A DNA stretch of 64,000 bases from Mesorhizobium sp. DCY119 (GCF_003590645.1 NZ_CP031834.1:496001-560000); one strand, 5' to 3'; shown: positions 25,155 through 34,713, counted from the stretch's first letter. Numbers and translations are program-made. The notes: generated from the letters alone by a model not told the origin.

Positions 25155-26033
25155 TCAGATCAGGACGCGCGGCTCGAAACGGCCTTTCACCGGCAGGTCC
25201 AGCAGCAAGGTCTTGCCGGCCGTCGGGTCGGCCTTTCGCGCTGCCGCATCCATGCCTTCCTGAGCGGTGGTGACGGCAAGGCGATCGGCATTCGCGCCGA
25301 CAAAAGCCGGGCAGGACGGCTGCAGCGTGCCCACCTCGATGGTGCGGATGCGCTTGCCGTCGGGCGAATAGGCATCGACGCAGGATGCGCCCCAGCGTGC
25401 GTTCCACAACACGCCGTCGGCGTCGACCACAGAGCCGTCGAGGCCACCCTTCTTGCCACTGTGATCGAAGAACACTTTCGGCTCGCCGACCGGCAGCCCG
25501 GTCTCGGGATCGCAGCCGACGCGGTAGAGGATGTTTTCCCTGGTGTCGGTGTAATAGGCGGTCGCGCCGTCAGGCGAAAAACAGATAGAATTCGGGATCG
25601 AAATGTCGGGAAACAGTTTGCGGAACTCGCCCTTGAAGAACCAGTAGATCGAGCCGGCCTTGCGCTCGGCTTTTTTGCCCATCGTACCGACCCAGAACGC
25701 GCCGCAGGGGTGCACGCGCGAATCGTTGGAGCGGGTCGATGGATCGTCCGCCTCAATGGCGAAATGCGGCGTGACCGCACCGGTCCTGACATCGCGGATG
25801 TTCAGGCCGCTTTCGGTCATCAGCAGTTGATGACCGTCATTGATGACAGCCAGCGCGCTCGTCATCTCGGGCAGGTCGTGGACAATCGTCTCGCCGCCGG
25901 CGACGCGCTTTTCGAGCAGCTTTTTGCCCAGAATATCGAACCAGAACAGCGTGTCGGTGGCCGGATCGTAAGTCGGGCCCTCGCCGAGATGGCAGACATG
26001 TTCGGACAGGATCGAGACGCCGGTTTTATCCAT
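25155..26033 (-). CDS. SMP-30/gluconolactonase-family sugar lactonase
   Basis: Six-bladed beta-propeller of 292 aa predicted to open a sugar-1,5-lactone, here most likely galactonolactone. Metal-site residues fit the family: E in LGEGPTYD, N in IPNSICFSPDG and D in KGGLDGSVVDADG; RVHPCGAFWVGTM is also typical. The start ATG 26033 overlaps the end of the aldolase gene by 8 bp. It lies between aldolase and beta-galactosidase in the operon, supporting a role after the sugar dehydrogenase step. Confidence 0.88.
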   Translation of the reverse strand: MDKTGVSILSEHVCHLGEGPTYDPATDTLFWFDILGKKLLEKRVAGGETIVHDLPEMTSALAVINDGHQLLMTESGLNIRDVRTGAVTPHFAIEADDPSTRSNDSRVHPCGAFWVGTMGKKAERKAGSIYWFFKGEFRKLFPDISIPNSICFSPDGATAYYTDTRENILYRVGCDPETGLPVGEPKVFFDHSGKKGGLDGSVVDADGVLWNARWGASCVDAYSPDGKRIRTIEVGTLQPSCPAFVGANADRLAVTTAQEGMDAAARKADPTAGKTLLLDLPVKGRFEPRVLI

Positions 26034-26664
26034 CGAGCTTTCCTCCGAAAACGGCATCATAGGCGCTGACGGCCGCATGCGCACGGTCGCGAACCTCGGC
26101 CACGCTCATGCCCGGCTTGAACAGGCTCGAGCCGAGCCCGAAGGTGCGGACCCCGACCTTGGCGTAGCCGGCGAAATCGGTTTCCGACACGCCGCCGACC
26201 ACACCGACAATGGTCTCGGCCGGGAGGACGGCCTTGATCGCGGCAATACCGCCGGGTCCGAGCACGCTTGCCGGGAAGAATTTCAGCGCCGATGCGCCAA
26301 GGCCGATCGCCTGGAAGGCTTCCGTCGGGGTGAAGATGCCGGGCATGGTGACCATGCCGTGGTGGTTGGCGCGGTTCATGACGCCGGCATCGATGTTGGG
26401 GCTGACCAGAAGCCGCCCGCCGGCATCATGCAGCCTGTCAACATCCTGCGGCGTCAGCACCGTGCCGGCGCCGATCAACGCCTTGGGGAGTTTCGCGACC
26501 AGGCTTTCGATGGAGGTGAAAGGCTCCGGCGAATTGAGCGGCACTTCGATGGCCTCGATGCCGGCTTCGAAAATCGCGCTGCCGATGTCGACCGCCTCTT
26601 GCGGCTTCAAGCCACGGAGGATGGCTACAAGGCCGCGGCGGAGTTCTGGAAAGGGTGTCGTCAT
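26026..26664 (-). CDS. dgoA: 2-dehydro-3-deoxy-6-phosphogalactonate aldolase
   Basis: Cleaves 2-keto-3-deoxy-6-phosphogalactonate to pyruvate and glyceraldehyde 3-phosphate, the last step of the De Ley-Doudoroff route. The KDPG/KDPGal aldolase fold is clear: LVAILRGLKPQEAV, EVPLNSPEPF (catalytic Glu region), IGAGTVLTPQDVDRL, ISPN-like LLVSPNIDAG, and the Schiff-base Lys in ALKFFPASVLGPGG. The PLNSP form and the neighbouring kinase favour the galactonate rather than the gluconate enzyme. Its ATG overlaps the kinase stop by 4 bp. Confidence 0.92.
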   Translation of the reverse strand: MTTPFPELRRGLVAILRGLKPQEAVDIGSAIFEAGIEAIEVPLNSPEPFTSIESLVAKLPKALIGAGTVLTPQDVDRLHDAGGRLLVSPNIDAGVMNRANHHGMVTMPGIFTPTEAFQAIGLGASALKFFPASVLGPGGIAAIKAVLPAETIVGVVGGVSETDFAGYAKVGVRTFGLGSSLFKPGMSVAEVRDRAHAAVSAYDAVFGGKLDG

Positions 26665-27602
26665 GCCTGCGTTCCGATGCTGCCAATCATGCCATTGTGT
26701 CTTGCCGCCGCAAACAGGCCGGCGCGTACCACCGCATCGCCGTCGACGACGCGGACCTCGCGGCCGGCCATATGCAAGGCGGCTTCGTAGAGTTTCGCCA
26801 GGCTGCTCGACGCAACCAGCGTAACCGGACCGCCTGCGCCGGCAAAGCGCCTCCGCGCCGAGGCGATCTCGGCGCCGATCAGCAGGCCTGAAAGGGCGGC
26901 CGCCGCATCAGGCGGCGACAGATCGAGAAGCAACGTCGAGGCGCGGATGCGAAACAGATGCGCGCCGATATCGCCGCCCTCCGACAGCGCATTCGCGCAC
27001 CAGTGGCGGAAGGTCGCGTTGTCGGGCGAGACGGAAGCCGGGCTCTCACCGAGCGAATGCCGGAGAATGGACTGGCGCGACAGAAGCGAAAACAGCTCGC
27101 CGGTCAGCCAGCTGCCGAAACCGGAAACTGCGCCGTTATTCGTCTCGACCCATTTCGAATGCGTACCCGGCATGCAGACGAGATGACTTCCCGACGACAG
27201 CTCTGCGATGCCGGCAAGCTGGGTCTCCTCGCCGCGCATGACATCGGGCGCGCTTTCATCACGCTGGGCGATGCCCGGAATGATGCGCACGTCGCGGCGC
27301 GTGCCGGGCGCTGCTACGGCGCCGGCAAGGATGTCGCCAATGGATGCCGGGACGAAGACATAGGGCGCCTCGATCCAGCCCTGTCGCGAGCCGGCCATGC
27401 CGCAGATGATCACTGAGAGCGTTGCCGGCGCACCCATGGCGTCGAGATGGCTTTCAAGCACGTCAGAGAAGCCGCCCGGCTTCACCGAAAGCAGTCCCTC
27501 GGCGCTTCGCCGCTCGGCCAGAGCGTTGCCGTCGGCATCCAAAAGCCAGACGCGCAGATGCGAGGTGCCCCAATCGGCTGCGGCGATTGCCGGGTTTGGC
27601 AT
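26661..27602 (-). CDS. dgoK: 2-dehydro-3-deoxygalactonokinase
   Basis: Phosphorylates 2-keto-3-deoxygalactonate with ATP. The N-terminal phosphate motif AADWGTSHLRVWLLDADG and ISGMAGSRQGW-like ICGMAGSRQGWIEAPY are family hallmarks, with LVCMPGTHSKWV and the C-terminal VVDGDAVVRAGLFAA. It overlaps the dehydrogenase gene before it by one base (TAATG) and the aldolase gene after it by 4 bp, indicating tight co-translation. Confidence 0.92.
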   Translation of the reverse strand: MPNPAIAAADWGTSHLRVWLLDADGNALAERRSAEGLLSVKPGGFSDVLESHLDAMGAPATLSVIICGMAGSRQGWIEAPYVFVPASIGDILAGAVAAPGTRRDVRIIPGIAQRDESAPDVMRGEETQLAGIAELSSGSHLVCMPGTHSKWVETNNGAVSGFGSWLTGELFSLLSRQSILRHSLGESPASVSPDNATFRHWCANALSEGGDIGAHLFRIRASTLLLDLSPPDAAAALSGLLIGAEIASARRRFAGAGGPVTLVASSSLAKLYEAALHMAGREVRVVDGDAVVRAGLFAAARHNGMIGSIGTQA

Positions 27603-28369
27603 TAGAGATAACCTCCGTCGACGATCAATGTTTGCGCGGTCAGCATGCGGGATGCATCCGAAGCCAGGAACAGGCAGGTGCCGACCATGTCTTCCGGCAG
27701 CATCACCTGCTTGATGCTCTGCTTGGCGACATGGGCGGCAAGCGCTTCATCGGTCACCCACAATTCGCGCTGCCGCTCGGTGATGACCCAGCCCGGCGCC
27801 ACTGCGTTGACGCGGATGTTGTGCGGGCCGAGATGGCCGGCAAGTCCCTTGGTCAGGCCGATAATACCCGCCTTGGCCGCCGTGTAGGACGGCATGTCGG
27901 GATGGTTGATCAGGAACGAGGTCGAGGTGAAATTGATGATGGAGCCACCGCCCGCCGCCTTCATGCCCGGCACGACGGCCTGCGCGCTGAAGAAATGCGG
28001 GCGCAGATTGATCGACTGGTTGTTGTCCCAATAGTCGACCGTGACATCCTCGACGGCGTGACGCTCGTCGAAGGCGGCATTGTTGATCAGTGTCGTAATC
28101 GGCCCATGCGCCTCGATTGCCTGGGCGACGGCAGCGCGCAGGGCATCGATGTCGCGCAGATCCGCCTTGATGAACAAGGGCCGCACGCCGGCACTCTTTT
28201 CGACGTGCTCGCACAGCGCCTCGCTCGCGGCTTGAGCGATATCGACAAAGGTCACCTTGGCGCCCTGACGCGCAAATCCCTCGGTGAGGGCCGCACCTAT
28301 GCCGGAACCGCCGCCGGTGATCAGGACAGACGTTCCCTGAAGATCGGTAAACTGCGCGGACGGCATCAT
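27602..28369 (-). CDS. SDR-family sugar dehydrogenase (likely galactose dehydrogenase)
   Basis: Short-chain dehydrogenase of 255 aa with the cofactor motif TGGGSGIG, the NNAA strand end, catalytic Ser in FTSTSF and YTAAKAG (Tyr and Lys). An acidic residue after the second strand (FVDIA) favours NAD+. As first gene of the operon with lactonase, kinase, aldolase and beta-galactosidase it probably oxidises D-galactose (or L-arabinose/fucose) to the lactone. ATG 28369 follows a GGGGGAAG purine run; the longer frame upstream has no ribosome site. Substrate assignment is from context. Confidence 0.85.
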   Translation of the reverse strand: MMPSAQFTDLQGTSVLITGGGSGIGAALTEGFARQGAKVTFVDIAQAASEALCEHVEKSAGVRPLFIKADLRDIDALRAAVAQAIEAHGPITTLINNAAFDERHAVEDVTVDYWDNNQSINLRPHFFSAQAVVPGMKAAGGGSIINFTSTSFLINHPDMPSYTAAKAGIIGLTKGLAGHLGPHNIRVNAVAPGWVITERQRELWVTDEALAAHVAKQSIKQVMLPEDMVGTCLFLASDASRMLTAQTLIVDGGYL

Positions 28370-28490
28370 GGCATCTTCCCCCTCGACCTCTCCTGGTCCG
28401 CGTATGGAATGCACCAAGAGGCGACGAAGGCCAAGAGGAGAATTCTATGGCTGCAGGACGCTACGGGCTTGGGAGCGACAGCTGTGGCGT

Positions 28491-29837
28491 TTAAGCACCG
28501 ACCCGCCGCGCGCCACGAAAGGCGTCGCGCAGATAGCCGAGCGTAGCGTCGGCATCTGCCGGCTTGCCGAAGAGATAACCCTGCCCGCCGCCGCAGCCGA
28601 ATTCGATGAGACGGCTGGCCTGCGCCTCCTGCTCGATGCCTTCGGCCACCACATCCATGCCCAGCCCCTCGCACATGGCGAGGATGGCGCGGATGATGTG
28701 TTCGGACGGCCTGTCTTCCAGTATCGAGGACACGAAGGCGCGATCGATCTTGAGCTTGTCGAACTGGAACTCGCGCAGGCGGCCGAGCGAGGACTGGCCG
28801 GTGCCGAAATCGTCAAGCGAGACGCGGATGCCGCAACGGCGCAGATCGTTGACGATCTTTTCGGCGGAAGCCGGGTCCGTCATCAGGCCGGTCTCAGTGA
28901 TCTCGATCTCGAGGCGGCGCGGATCGAAGCCGGTTCGCTCCAGAATGGCCAGTATGTGCAGGCCAGTGTTCTGGTCAACGAGCTGCGATGGCGAGAGGTT
29001 GAACGACAGGAACAGGTCTTCGGGCCAGTTGCGGGCGGCCTCGGTTGCCTTGCGCAGGACCAGCTGCGACAGTGGGCCGATGATGCCGCGTTCCTCGGCG
29101 ATCGGGATGAAGACGACCGGCGAGACGAAACCGAGATCGCGGTCGGTCCAGCGGGCGAGCGTTTCGAAACCGACGACGCGCCGCGTCTTCAGGTCGACGA
29201 TCGGCTGGAAATGCGGCTCGACCTCGCCGGCCGAAACGGCGCGGCGCAAGGCCTGCTCGATGCGGGTGACGCGCTTGGCCGCCTCCTCCATTTCGCGCGT
29301 ATAGACGACGACGCGGCCCCGGCCCGAGCGCTTGGCGTGATAGAGCGCAGTCTCGGCCTTGTTGACCAGTATCTCGGTCGTCTCGTCACCCGAATAGAAA
29401 AGCGAGCAGCCGACCGAGGCCGACAGCCTGGCGGTTCGCTCCCCGACATCGTAGGGCGCCGAAAGAACCTCGATCAGCATCCTCGCCCTTTCGGCGGCGG
29501 CGTCCTCCGAAAACACCATGGGATAGAGGAACGCGAACTCGTCGGCACCGATGCGCGTGACCGCCGAATGCCCGTCCATGGCGGCACGCAGGCGCATGGC
29601 TACCTGGATGAGGATATCGTCGCCGGCCTTGTGGCCGAAAAGATCGTTGATCGGCTTGAACCCGTCCAGATCGATGATGCCTACGGTGAAAGGCGCGGGG
29701 TCGTCAGCGCGGTCGCTGATGAGCCTGTCGACCTTGTCGAAAAAGCGCCGGTGATTGCCGAGCCCGGTCAAAGGGTCGGTAAAGGCAAGATCGGTGTTCT
29801 CCCTGGTCTCGTCAAAGCCGAACGACGGCTGCATCAT
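28491..29837 (-). CDS. GGDEF-EAL protein with variant motifs
   Basis: Cytosolic cyclic di-GMP protein of 448 aa with no membrane segment or sensor domain. The GGDEF domain (about 18-175) begins DPLTGLGNHRRFF; its signature reads IGADEFAFL, so the second Gly is Ala. The EAL domain (about 190-435) reads FETLARW (ETL), keeps DDFGTGQSSLG, LKIDRAFV and VAEGIE. GADEF weakens or abolishes cyclase activity in many proteins, whereas ETL keeps the metal-binding Glu, so it may be a phosphodiesterase with a GTP-binding regulatory GGDEF domain. That is inference. Confidence 0.88.
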   Translation of the reverse strand: MMQPSFGFDETRENTDLAFTDPLTGLGNHRRFFDKVDRLISDRADDPAPFTVGIIDLDGFKPINDLFGHKAGDDILIQVAMRLRAAMDGHSAVTRIGADEFAFLYPMVFSEDAAAERARMLIEVLSAPYDVGERTARLSASVGCSLFYSGDETTEILVNKAETALYHAKRSGRGRVVVYTREMEEAAKRVTRIEQALRRAVSAGEVEPHFQPIVDLKTRRVVGFETLARWTDRDLGFVSPVVFIPIAEERGIIGPLSQLVLRKATEAARNWPEDLFLSFNLSPSQLVDQNTGLHILAILERTGFDPRRLEIEITETGLMTDPASAEKIVNDLRRCGIRVSLDDFGTGQSSLGRLREFQFDKLKIDRAFVSSILEDRPSEHIIRAILAMCEGLGMDVVAEGIEQEAQASRLIEFGCGGGQGYLFGKPADADATLGYLRDAFRGARRVGA

Positions 29838-29978
29838 GGTCCCCGCAGTTTTTTTCGTGATTTGCGCGCAACAATGCCAGCAAACCGTTTAGGAAACGTA
29901 TCGCGTGCAACCGCTTTTCGCCGGAAAATCAGTCAAAGATTCGAACCACCGCCGCGCGGCACTTGCAGCGTGAAACGA

Positions 29979-31802
29979 TCAGCGGTCGAGGACAACCCGA
30001 TAGAGCTGGAGCGGCTTTCCCGCGGTCTCCGGCACGGGTTCAAGCCAATCCGGCATCGCCCCCTTCATCATGCCTGCAAGCAACCCATCGGGGGCACGGT
30101 CCGTCAGAATCCTGTTCTCGTCGTTGCCTCGGCAAAGCGCGACAAGACCGACATGACGCGCTTCGACGATGCGCCGGGCTTCATCTGGCGATCCCATCAG
30201 GGCGTCCAGCGCCAGAAGGTTTCCCTCGATATTGCGGTGATAGGGGCCGGAGAAAACGCGGTGCCCGCTGTAGGCAAGGATAGGCGAACCCAGATTGGAG
30301 ATCGCCAGAACGGTCGTTGCCGGCAAGCTGGCGAGCACGGCGAAGTCCGTTTCCCGCTGGCAGGCGGCAACCGACGCGGCCTGCGCCTCGGGCTTCGACG
30401 ACTCGCCTTCGAGAACGGCGGAAGCGGCGGCGGCGGCGGTCGTCCAGCTCGCATTGAGCGAGACCAGCCATACCGCAGCCATTCTGAGAGACGCAGACGT
30501 AGACGGGCTTTTTTCCGCCCGCGCACGCCAGTTTCCGACCCACGCCGAAAGCGGGATAACGGCGAAGGCGATCGAGAAGGTCGACCCGCGCACCTGCCAC
30601 ACGCTGACCATGAAGGCCGCGATCAGCACCGCGCCGACAAGGATGTCCCGCCGCTGCCAGCCTTGACGGCGAAGACGCAGCAGCATCCAGCCGATCGCCA
30701 GCAACGGTGTGATGTAGCGGGCGAAGACGGAGGCGGGATCCTGGACAATGAGCTCGAACAGCGACTGCGCCTCCGAGACATGATCGAGCCAGTCCGCCTT
30801 AAGTCGCGCATCGAGACCCGAATACGGTGCCGAGATACATTGCGGAAAGGCAAGGACCAAAGTCGCGCCGACGCATGCTCCGAGCAAGGCAAGGCCAAGC
30901 AGGCGGCGGCTGCGCGTGCGCGTAAACACATCAAGGGATGCCACGGCTGCAAGACCCACGCCGGCAATGGCCGCCAGCGCGAATTGAACGACAGAAAAGG
31001 CATCGCACTGGGCCTCTCCCCAGCCAGAGGCCGGAACTGTGGCGAAGAAGACGGCAGCCGACACCACGGCAAAGCCGAACCCGAAATCACGGGCAATATG
31101 CCTTTCGCCGGTACCGTCGAAGAGAAACAGACCTGCAACGCAGAGGCCGATCACCGCCACATAGGGCGCGGTCTCCATGCCGACCGCCAGCATCAGCGCT
31201 GAACATACACCCGACATTGCGGCGGCCAGCCGATTGTCCGGCGCCTCGAGAAGCAGGCACAGGCTGCCGGCGGCGAGCATCAGCTGGATGTTGTGATGAT
31301 CGAGTGCGGCGGGCTGACAGATGCCTAGAAAATGAAGTGCCGCAGCACCGATGATGACAGATGGCAGGACCGCGCTTTCCCCGCCGAAAATACGCGCGGC
31401 GCGCAGGATGAAAAACAGCGTGCCGCAATAGAGCAGTGCCGGCCAAAGGATGCGCGCGACGGTTTCGCCAATCGCCACGCTGCCCGTCAGCGCCGAAACG
31501 GCAAGGATGATCGCGGCGATCGGCGCGTCGACCAGCCTGGACCAGTGCATGACGAAACCGCCCTCAGGCCCCATGCGGTATTGATACAGATCGAACCAGC
31601 CCTGACCGCCGAGCAGGTCGCGGACTTCGACCAGTCGAAGCAGGCTGTCATTGTCGCCGCCGAGGTTGGACAATGTCCTGAAACCGGTCGCAGCATTGAT
31701 GGCCAAAACGACCAGCGTCGCGCCCAGCGCAAGGGCAATATCCCTGCTCGCCGGCGAAAGGCCCGCCGCCCGTCTTGCGATCGTTGAATGCAATCCGCTC
31801 AT
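29979..31802 (-). CDS. GT-C-like multi-pass membrane glycosyltransferase
   Basis: Polytopic protein of 607 aa with about 12 hydrophobic helices followed by a soluble C-terminal domain of about 150 residues. The first extracytoplasmic loop holds GGDNDSLLRLVEVRDLL and MHWSRLVDAP, an arrangement typical of GT-C enzymes that use polyprenyl-linked sugars. It follows GtrA- and GtrB-type genes on the same strand, so it is the likely dedicated transferase that places the flipped sugar on a surface glycan. The acceptor and sugar are unknown. Confidence 0.7.
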   Translation of the reverse strand: MSGLHSTIARRAAGLSPASRDIALALGATLVVLAINAATGFRTLSNLGGDNDSLLRLVEVRDLLGGQGWFDLYQYRMGPEGGFVMHWSRLVDAPIAAIILAVSALTGSVAIGETVARILWPALLYCGTLFFILRAARIFGGESAVLPSVIIGAAALHFLGICQPAALDHHNIQLMLAAGSLCLLLEAPDNRLAAAMSGVCSALMLAVGMETAPYVAVIGLCVAGLFLFDGTGERHIARDFGFGFAVVSAAVFFATVPASGWGEAQCDAFSVVQFALAAIAGVGLAAVASLDVFTRTRSRRLLGLALLGACVGATLVLAFPQCISAPYSGLDARLKADWLDHVSEAQSLFELIVQDPASVFARYITPLLAIGWMLLRLRRQGWQRRDILVGAVLIAAFMVSVWQVRGSTFSIAFAVIPLSAWVGNWRARAEKSPSTSASLRMAAVWLVSLNASWTTAAAAASAVLEGESSKPEAQAASVAACQRETDFAVLASLPATTVLAISNLGSPILAYSGHRVFSGPYHRNIEGNLLALDALMGSPDEARRIVEARHVGLVALCRGNDENRILTDRAPDGLLAGMMKGAMPDWLEPVPETAGKPLQLYRVVLDR

Positions 31803-31865
31803 TCGCTCACAGCCCGCCCATAACCCGACGTGACCCTAATCCGCGCAGTTCAACAAACGGTAAAG

Positions 31866-32282
31866 CTAGCGTCCGCTGCCATGTCCCGGCTTGTCCGGAA
31901 AAACCCAGAGCGAGGAGACGACATAGCTGACCGTGCTTGCGACTGCCGTGATGAGGACCGACATCGCCAACGGTGACATCTGGAAGCGATCGACGGCGAT
32001 ATGGGCGAGCACGCCCGACAGCAACGCGCAGCCGGCCTGCAAGACGAAATAGCGCGGCAAAGCGTGGCCATGACCATGCGCGGCACCAAACGTCCAGCCG
32101 CGCTGCGCCGAATAGGCCACCACGAAGGCCACGGCATAGGCGATGAGGCCCGCCGCGAAAGGCGGCATGCCGATGGAAGCCAACACATAAGATAGAACAA
32201 GCAGGAGCGCAGCCGCGCCGACGCCGACCGTCACGAAACGAACGAACCGCAGGCGAAAGGCCGTTTGCAGCATCGCCGTCAT
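31866..32282 (-). CDS. GtrA-family membrane protein (lipid-linked sugar flippase)
   Basis: Membrane protein of 138 aa with four transmembrane helices and the GtrA pattern (RFVTVGVGAAALLLVLSYVL, AFVVAYSAQRGWTFG). GtrA proteins are thought to flip undecaprenyl-phosphate-glucose across the inner membrane. The start ATG 32282 shares one base with the GT2 stop (TGATG), so the two are coupled. An open frame extends far upstream only as overlap with the GT2 gene. Confidence 0.85.
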   Translation of the reverse strand: MTAMLQTAFRLRFVRFVTVGVGAAALLLVLSYVLASIGMPPFAAGLIAYAVAFVVAYSAQRGWTFGAAHGHGHALPRYFVLQAGCALLSGVLAHIAVDRFQMSPLAMSVLITAVASTVSYVVSSLWVFPDKPGHGSGR

Positions 32283-33526
32283 CAGGAGGCTTGGGCGCGC
32301 GCTGCTGCCTCGGCGACGATGGTTTCGCCGGATTTGCGGCGCATGACCGGGATTTCCAGGACGCCGAGAAGGAAGGCCGAGAAGAACACCTGCATCGCGA
32401 TCACGATCAGCGTCAGCCCGAATACGACGATACGCGGGATCTCCGGGTCGTTGAGCGGCCCAAAACTCAGGCTGGCCCAGGACAGGGTCGCGTAGCCGAA
32501 GAACGAAAGGCCAGCCAGCAGGCAGACGCCTGCGCCGAGCGCCAACCGGTCGGTGCTGATATGGCGCGTGAGCCAGTCCGAACGAGCATTGCCCGGCAGG
32601 ATGCCGGTGATGTCGGCGTAATATCGCGACAGGACACCGAAGGTGGTGAGCTGCACGCCGGCGACGATCATGAAACAGGCCGCGACGAATGTGTTGAGGT
32701 CGAGCGAAAGGTTGTCGACGACCTGCAGCGGACCGAAGAAGAGCAGCGTCGAAAGCAGGAGGCCCAGCGCGCACAGGCTCATGCCCGGAATGAAGAACAG
32801 CCAGCGCGGATTGTACATCAGCAGGAATTTGAGATGGCGCCAGCCGTCGCGCCAGGTCTTGAGATGCGGCGGGCGGCTGCGGCCGTCCGGCTTCAGCGTG
32901 GTCGGCACTTCCTCGATGCGCAGGCCGGCGAGCGCGCTGCGCACCACCATTTCGCTGGCGAATTCCATGCCCGCCGTCTTGAGGTCCAGATCCCGGATGC
33001 GCTCGGCATTGAAGCCGCGCAGGCCGCAGTGAAAGTCTCCCGCCTTGATGCGGAAAAACAGCCGGCCAAGGAAGCTCAGCACGGGATTGCCGAGATAGCG
33101 GTGCAGGACCGGCATGGCGCCGGCTTCGATGCCGCCCTGAAAACGGTTGCCCATGACCAGGTCCGCACCCTCACGAAGGCGCGACACGAAGGCATCCAGC
33201 GCGCAGAAATCGTAGGAATCGTCGGCGTCGCCCATGATGATGAAGCGTCCGCGCGCCGCCGCTATGCCGCCCTGAAGGGCTGCGCCATAGCCCCGCGCCT
33301 GAACGGGCACGACCCGGGCGCCAAGGCTGGTAGCGATGAGCTGCGAACCGTCGGTGCTGCCATTGTCGGCTATGAGAACTTCGCCAGAGACGCCGGCTTG
33401 CTGCAAAAAGTGCTGCGCCTTGCCGATGCAGGTCGCAAGCGTTTCAGCCTCGTTGAGGCAGGGCATGAGAATGGTCAGTTCGATCTGATCTTCAGAGACT
33501 GCCCGGATTGGCGTGACTGCGTTCAT
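32282..33526 (-). CDS. family 2 glycosyltransferase, GtrB/DPM1-like
   Basis: Transfers a sugar from a nucleotide donor to polyprenyl phosphate on the cytoplasmic face. The catalytic domain (about 10-245) has LTILMPCLNEAETL, ADNGSTDGS, MGDADDSYDF (the DxD site) and a GLRGFNAERI motif; a C-terminal region with four or five membrane helices (about 255-400) follows, as in GtrB/DPM-synthase relatives. ATG 33526 has a GAGGGTGG purine tract before it; a TTG at 33541 is an alternative. First gene of the Gtr-like trio. Confidence 0.88.
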   Translation of the reverse strand: MNAVTPIRAVSEDQIELTILMPCLNEAETLATCIGKAQHFLQQAGVSGEVLIADNGSTDGSQLIATSLGARVVPVQARGYGAALQGGIAAARGRFIIMGDADDSYDFCALDAFVSRLREGADLVMGNRFQGGIEAGAMPVLHRYLGNPVLSFLGRLFFRIKAGDFHCGLRGFNAERIRDLDLKTAGMEFASEMVVRSALAGLRIEEVPTTLKPDGRSRPPHLKTWRDGWRHLKFLLMYNPRWLFFIPGMSLCALGLLLSTLLFFGPLQVVDNLSLDLNTFVAACFMIVAGVQLTTFGVLSRYYADITGILPGNARSDWLTRHISTDRLALGAGVCLLAGLSFFGYATLSWASLSFGPLNDPEIPRIVVFGLTLIVIAMQVFFSAFLLGVLEIPVMRRKSGETIVAEAAARAQAS

Positions 33527-33736
33527 GACCACCCTCGACAAGCGTGCTCTTCGGCACGTCTGCCAGCTTCTTAGCCGAGAATGATTGGCGTCCTGTTAAC
33601 GCGGTCATGACATTCCGAGACATTTCCGTGAGGTGAAGTCTGGGCACCCGGAGGATGCAAGGTCGCCATTGGCAGATGCCGGGCAAAGCTATACATCCTC
33701 TCGACGATAAAAGCCCGCAGCGCCGGAGAAGCCTTC

Positions 33737-34675
33737 ATGCCGCTCAACATCGCCGTCCAGATGGACCACATCTCCACCGTCAACATTGCCGGCGACACCA
33801 GTTTCGCGCTCTCGCTCGAGGCGCAGCGGCGCGGGCACAAGCTGTTCCATTATACGCCTGACCGGCTGTCCATGATCGGCGGCAAGGTGTTCGCGCGGCT
33901 GGAAACGCTGGAGGTGCGCGACGAGAAGGGCAACCATTTCACGCTCGGCGAGCCCGTGCGCACCGATCTCTCGGAAATGGACGTGGTGCTGCTGCGGCAG
34001 GACCCGCCCTTCGACATGAACTACATCACCACCACGCATATCCTAGAGCGCATTCACCCGAAGACGCTGGTGGTCAACGATCCGGCCTGGGTGCGCAATA
34101 GCCCGGAAAAGATCTTCGTTACCGAGTTTCCCGACCTGATGCCGGAAACGCTGATCACCAAGGATCCTCTGGAGGTGGCGGCCTTCCGCAAGGAGTTCGG
34201 CGACATCATCGTCAAGCCGCTCTACGGCAATGGCGGCGCGGGCATCTTCCATATGCTTGAGGCCGACCGCAACCTCGCCTCACTGCTGGAAATGTTCGGC
34301 CAGATGTTCCGCGAACCCTTCATCGTCCAGCGCTATCTCAAGGACGTACGCAAGGGCGACAAGCGCATCATCCTGATCGACGGTGAGCCTGTCGGCGCCA
34401 TCAACCGCGTGCCTGCCGAGCACGATTCCCGCTCCAACATGCATGTCGGCGGACGCGCCGAAAAGACGGAACTGACCGAACGCGAGCGCGAAATCTGCGC
34501 GCGCATCGGCCCCTCGCTCAAGGAACGCGGTTTTATCCTCGTCGGCATCGACGTGATCGGCGATTACATGACCGAGATCAACGTGACCTCGCCGACCGGT
34601 GTGCGCGAGGTCAAGAAATTCGGCGGGGCCGACATCGCCGCGCTGTTCTGGGATGCGGTGGAAGCGAAGCGCTGA
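33737..34675 (+). CDS. gshB: glutathione synthase
   Basis: Joins gamma-glutamylcysteine and glycine with ATP to form glutathione in the cytosol. At 312 aa it has the usual length. N-terminal family motifs are [17 protein letters not shown] and [17 protein letters not shown]; the ATP-grasp part shows [33 protein letters not shown] and the metal/ATP end FVGIDVIG-like [21 protein letters not shown]. It is a single gene; a hairpin and the comM regulatory region follow. Confidence 0.96.
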   Translation: MPLNIAVQMDHISTVNIAGDTSFALSLEAQRRGHKLFHYTPDRLSMIGGKVFARLETLEVRDEKGNHFTLGEPVRTDLSEMDVVLLRQDPPFDMNYITTTHILERIHPKTLVVNDPAWVRNSPEKIFVTEFPDLMPETLITKDPLEVAAFRKEFGDIIVKPLYGNGGAGIFHMLEADRNLASLLEMFGQMFREPFIVQRYLKDVRKGDKRIILIDGEPVGAINRVPAEHDSRSNMHVGGRAEKTELTEREREICARIGPSLKERGFILVGIDVIGDYMTEINVTSPTGVREVKKFGGADIAALFWDAVEAKR

Positions 34676-34713
34676 GGCGCAGCGCCCAACAAACGCCATG
34701 GAATGTTCCAGCG

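Noticed and set aside
28368-31202. Very long open frame (944 codons) on the plus strand
   Set aside because: It lies antisense to the GGDEF-EAL and GT-C genes, is Arg-rich with no domain, and reflects GC-rich codon bias on the opposite strand.
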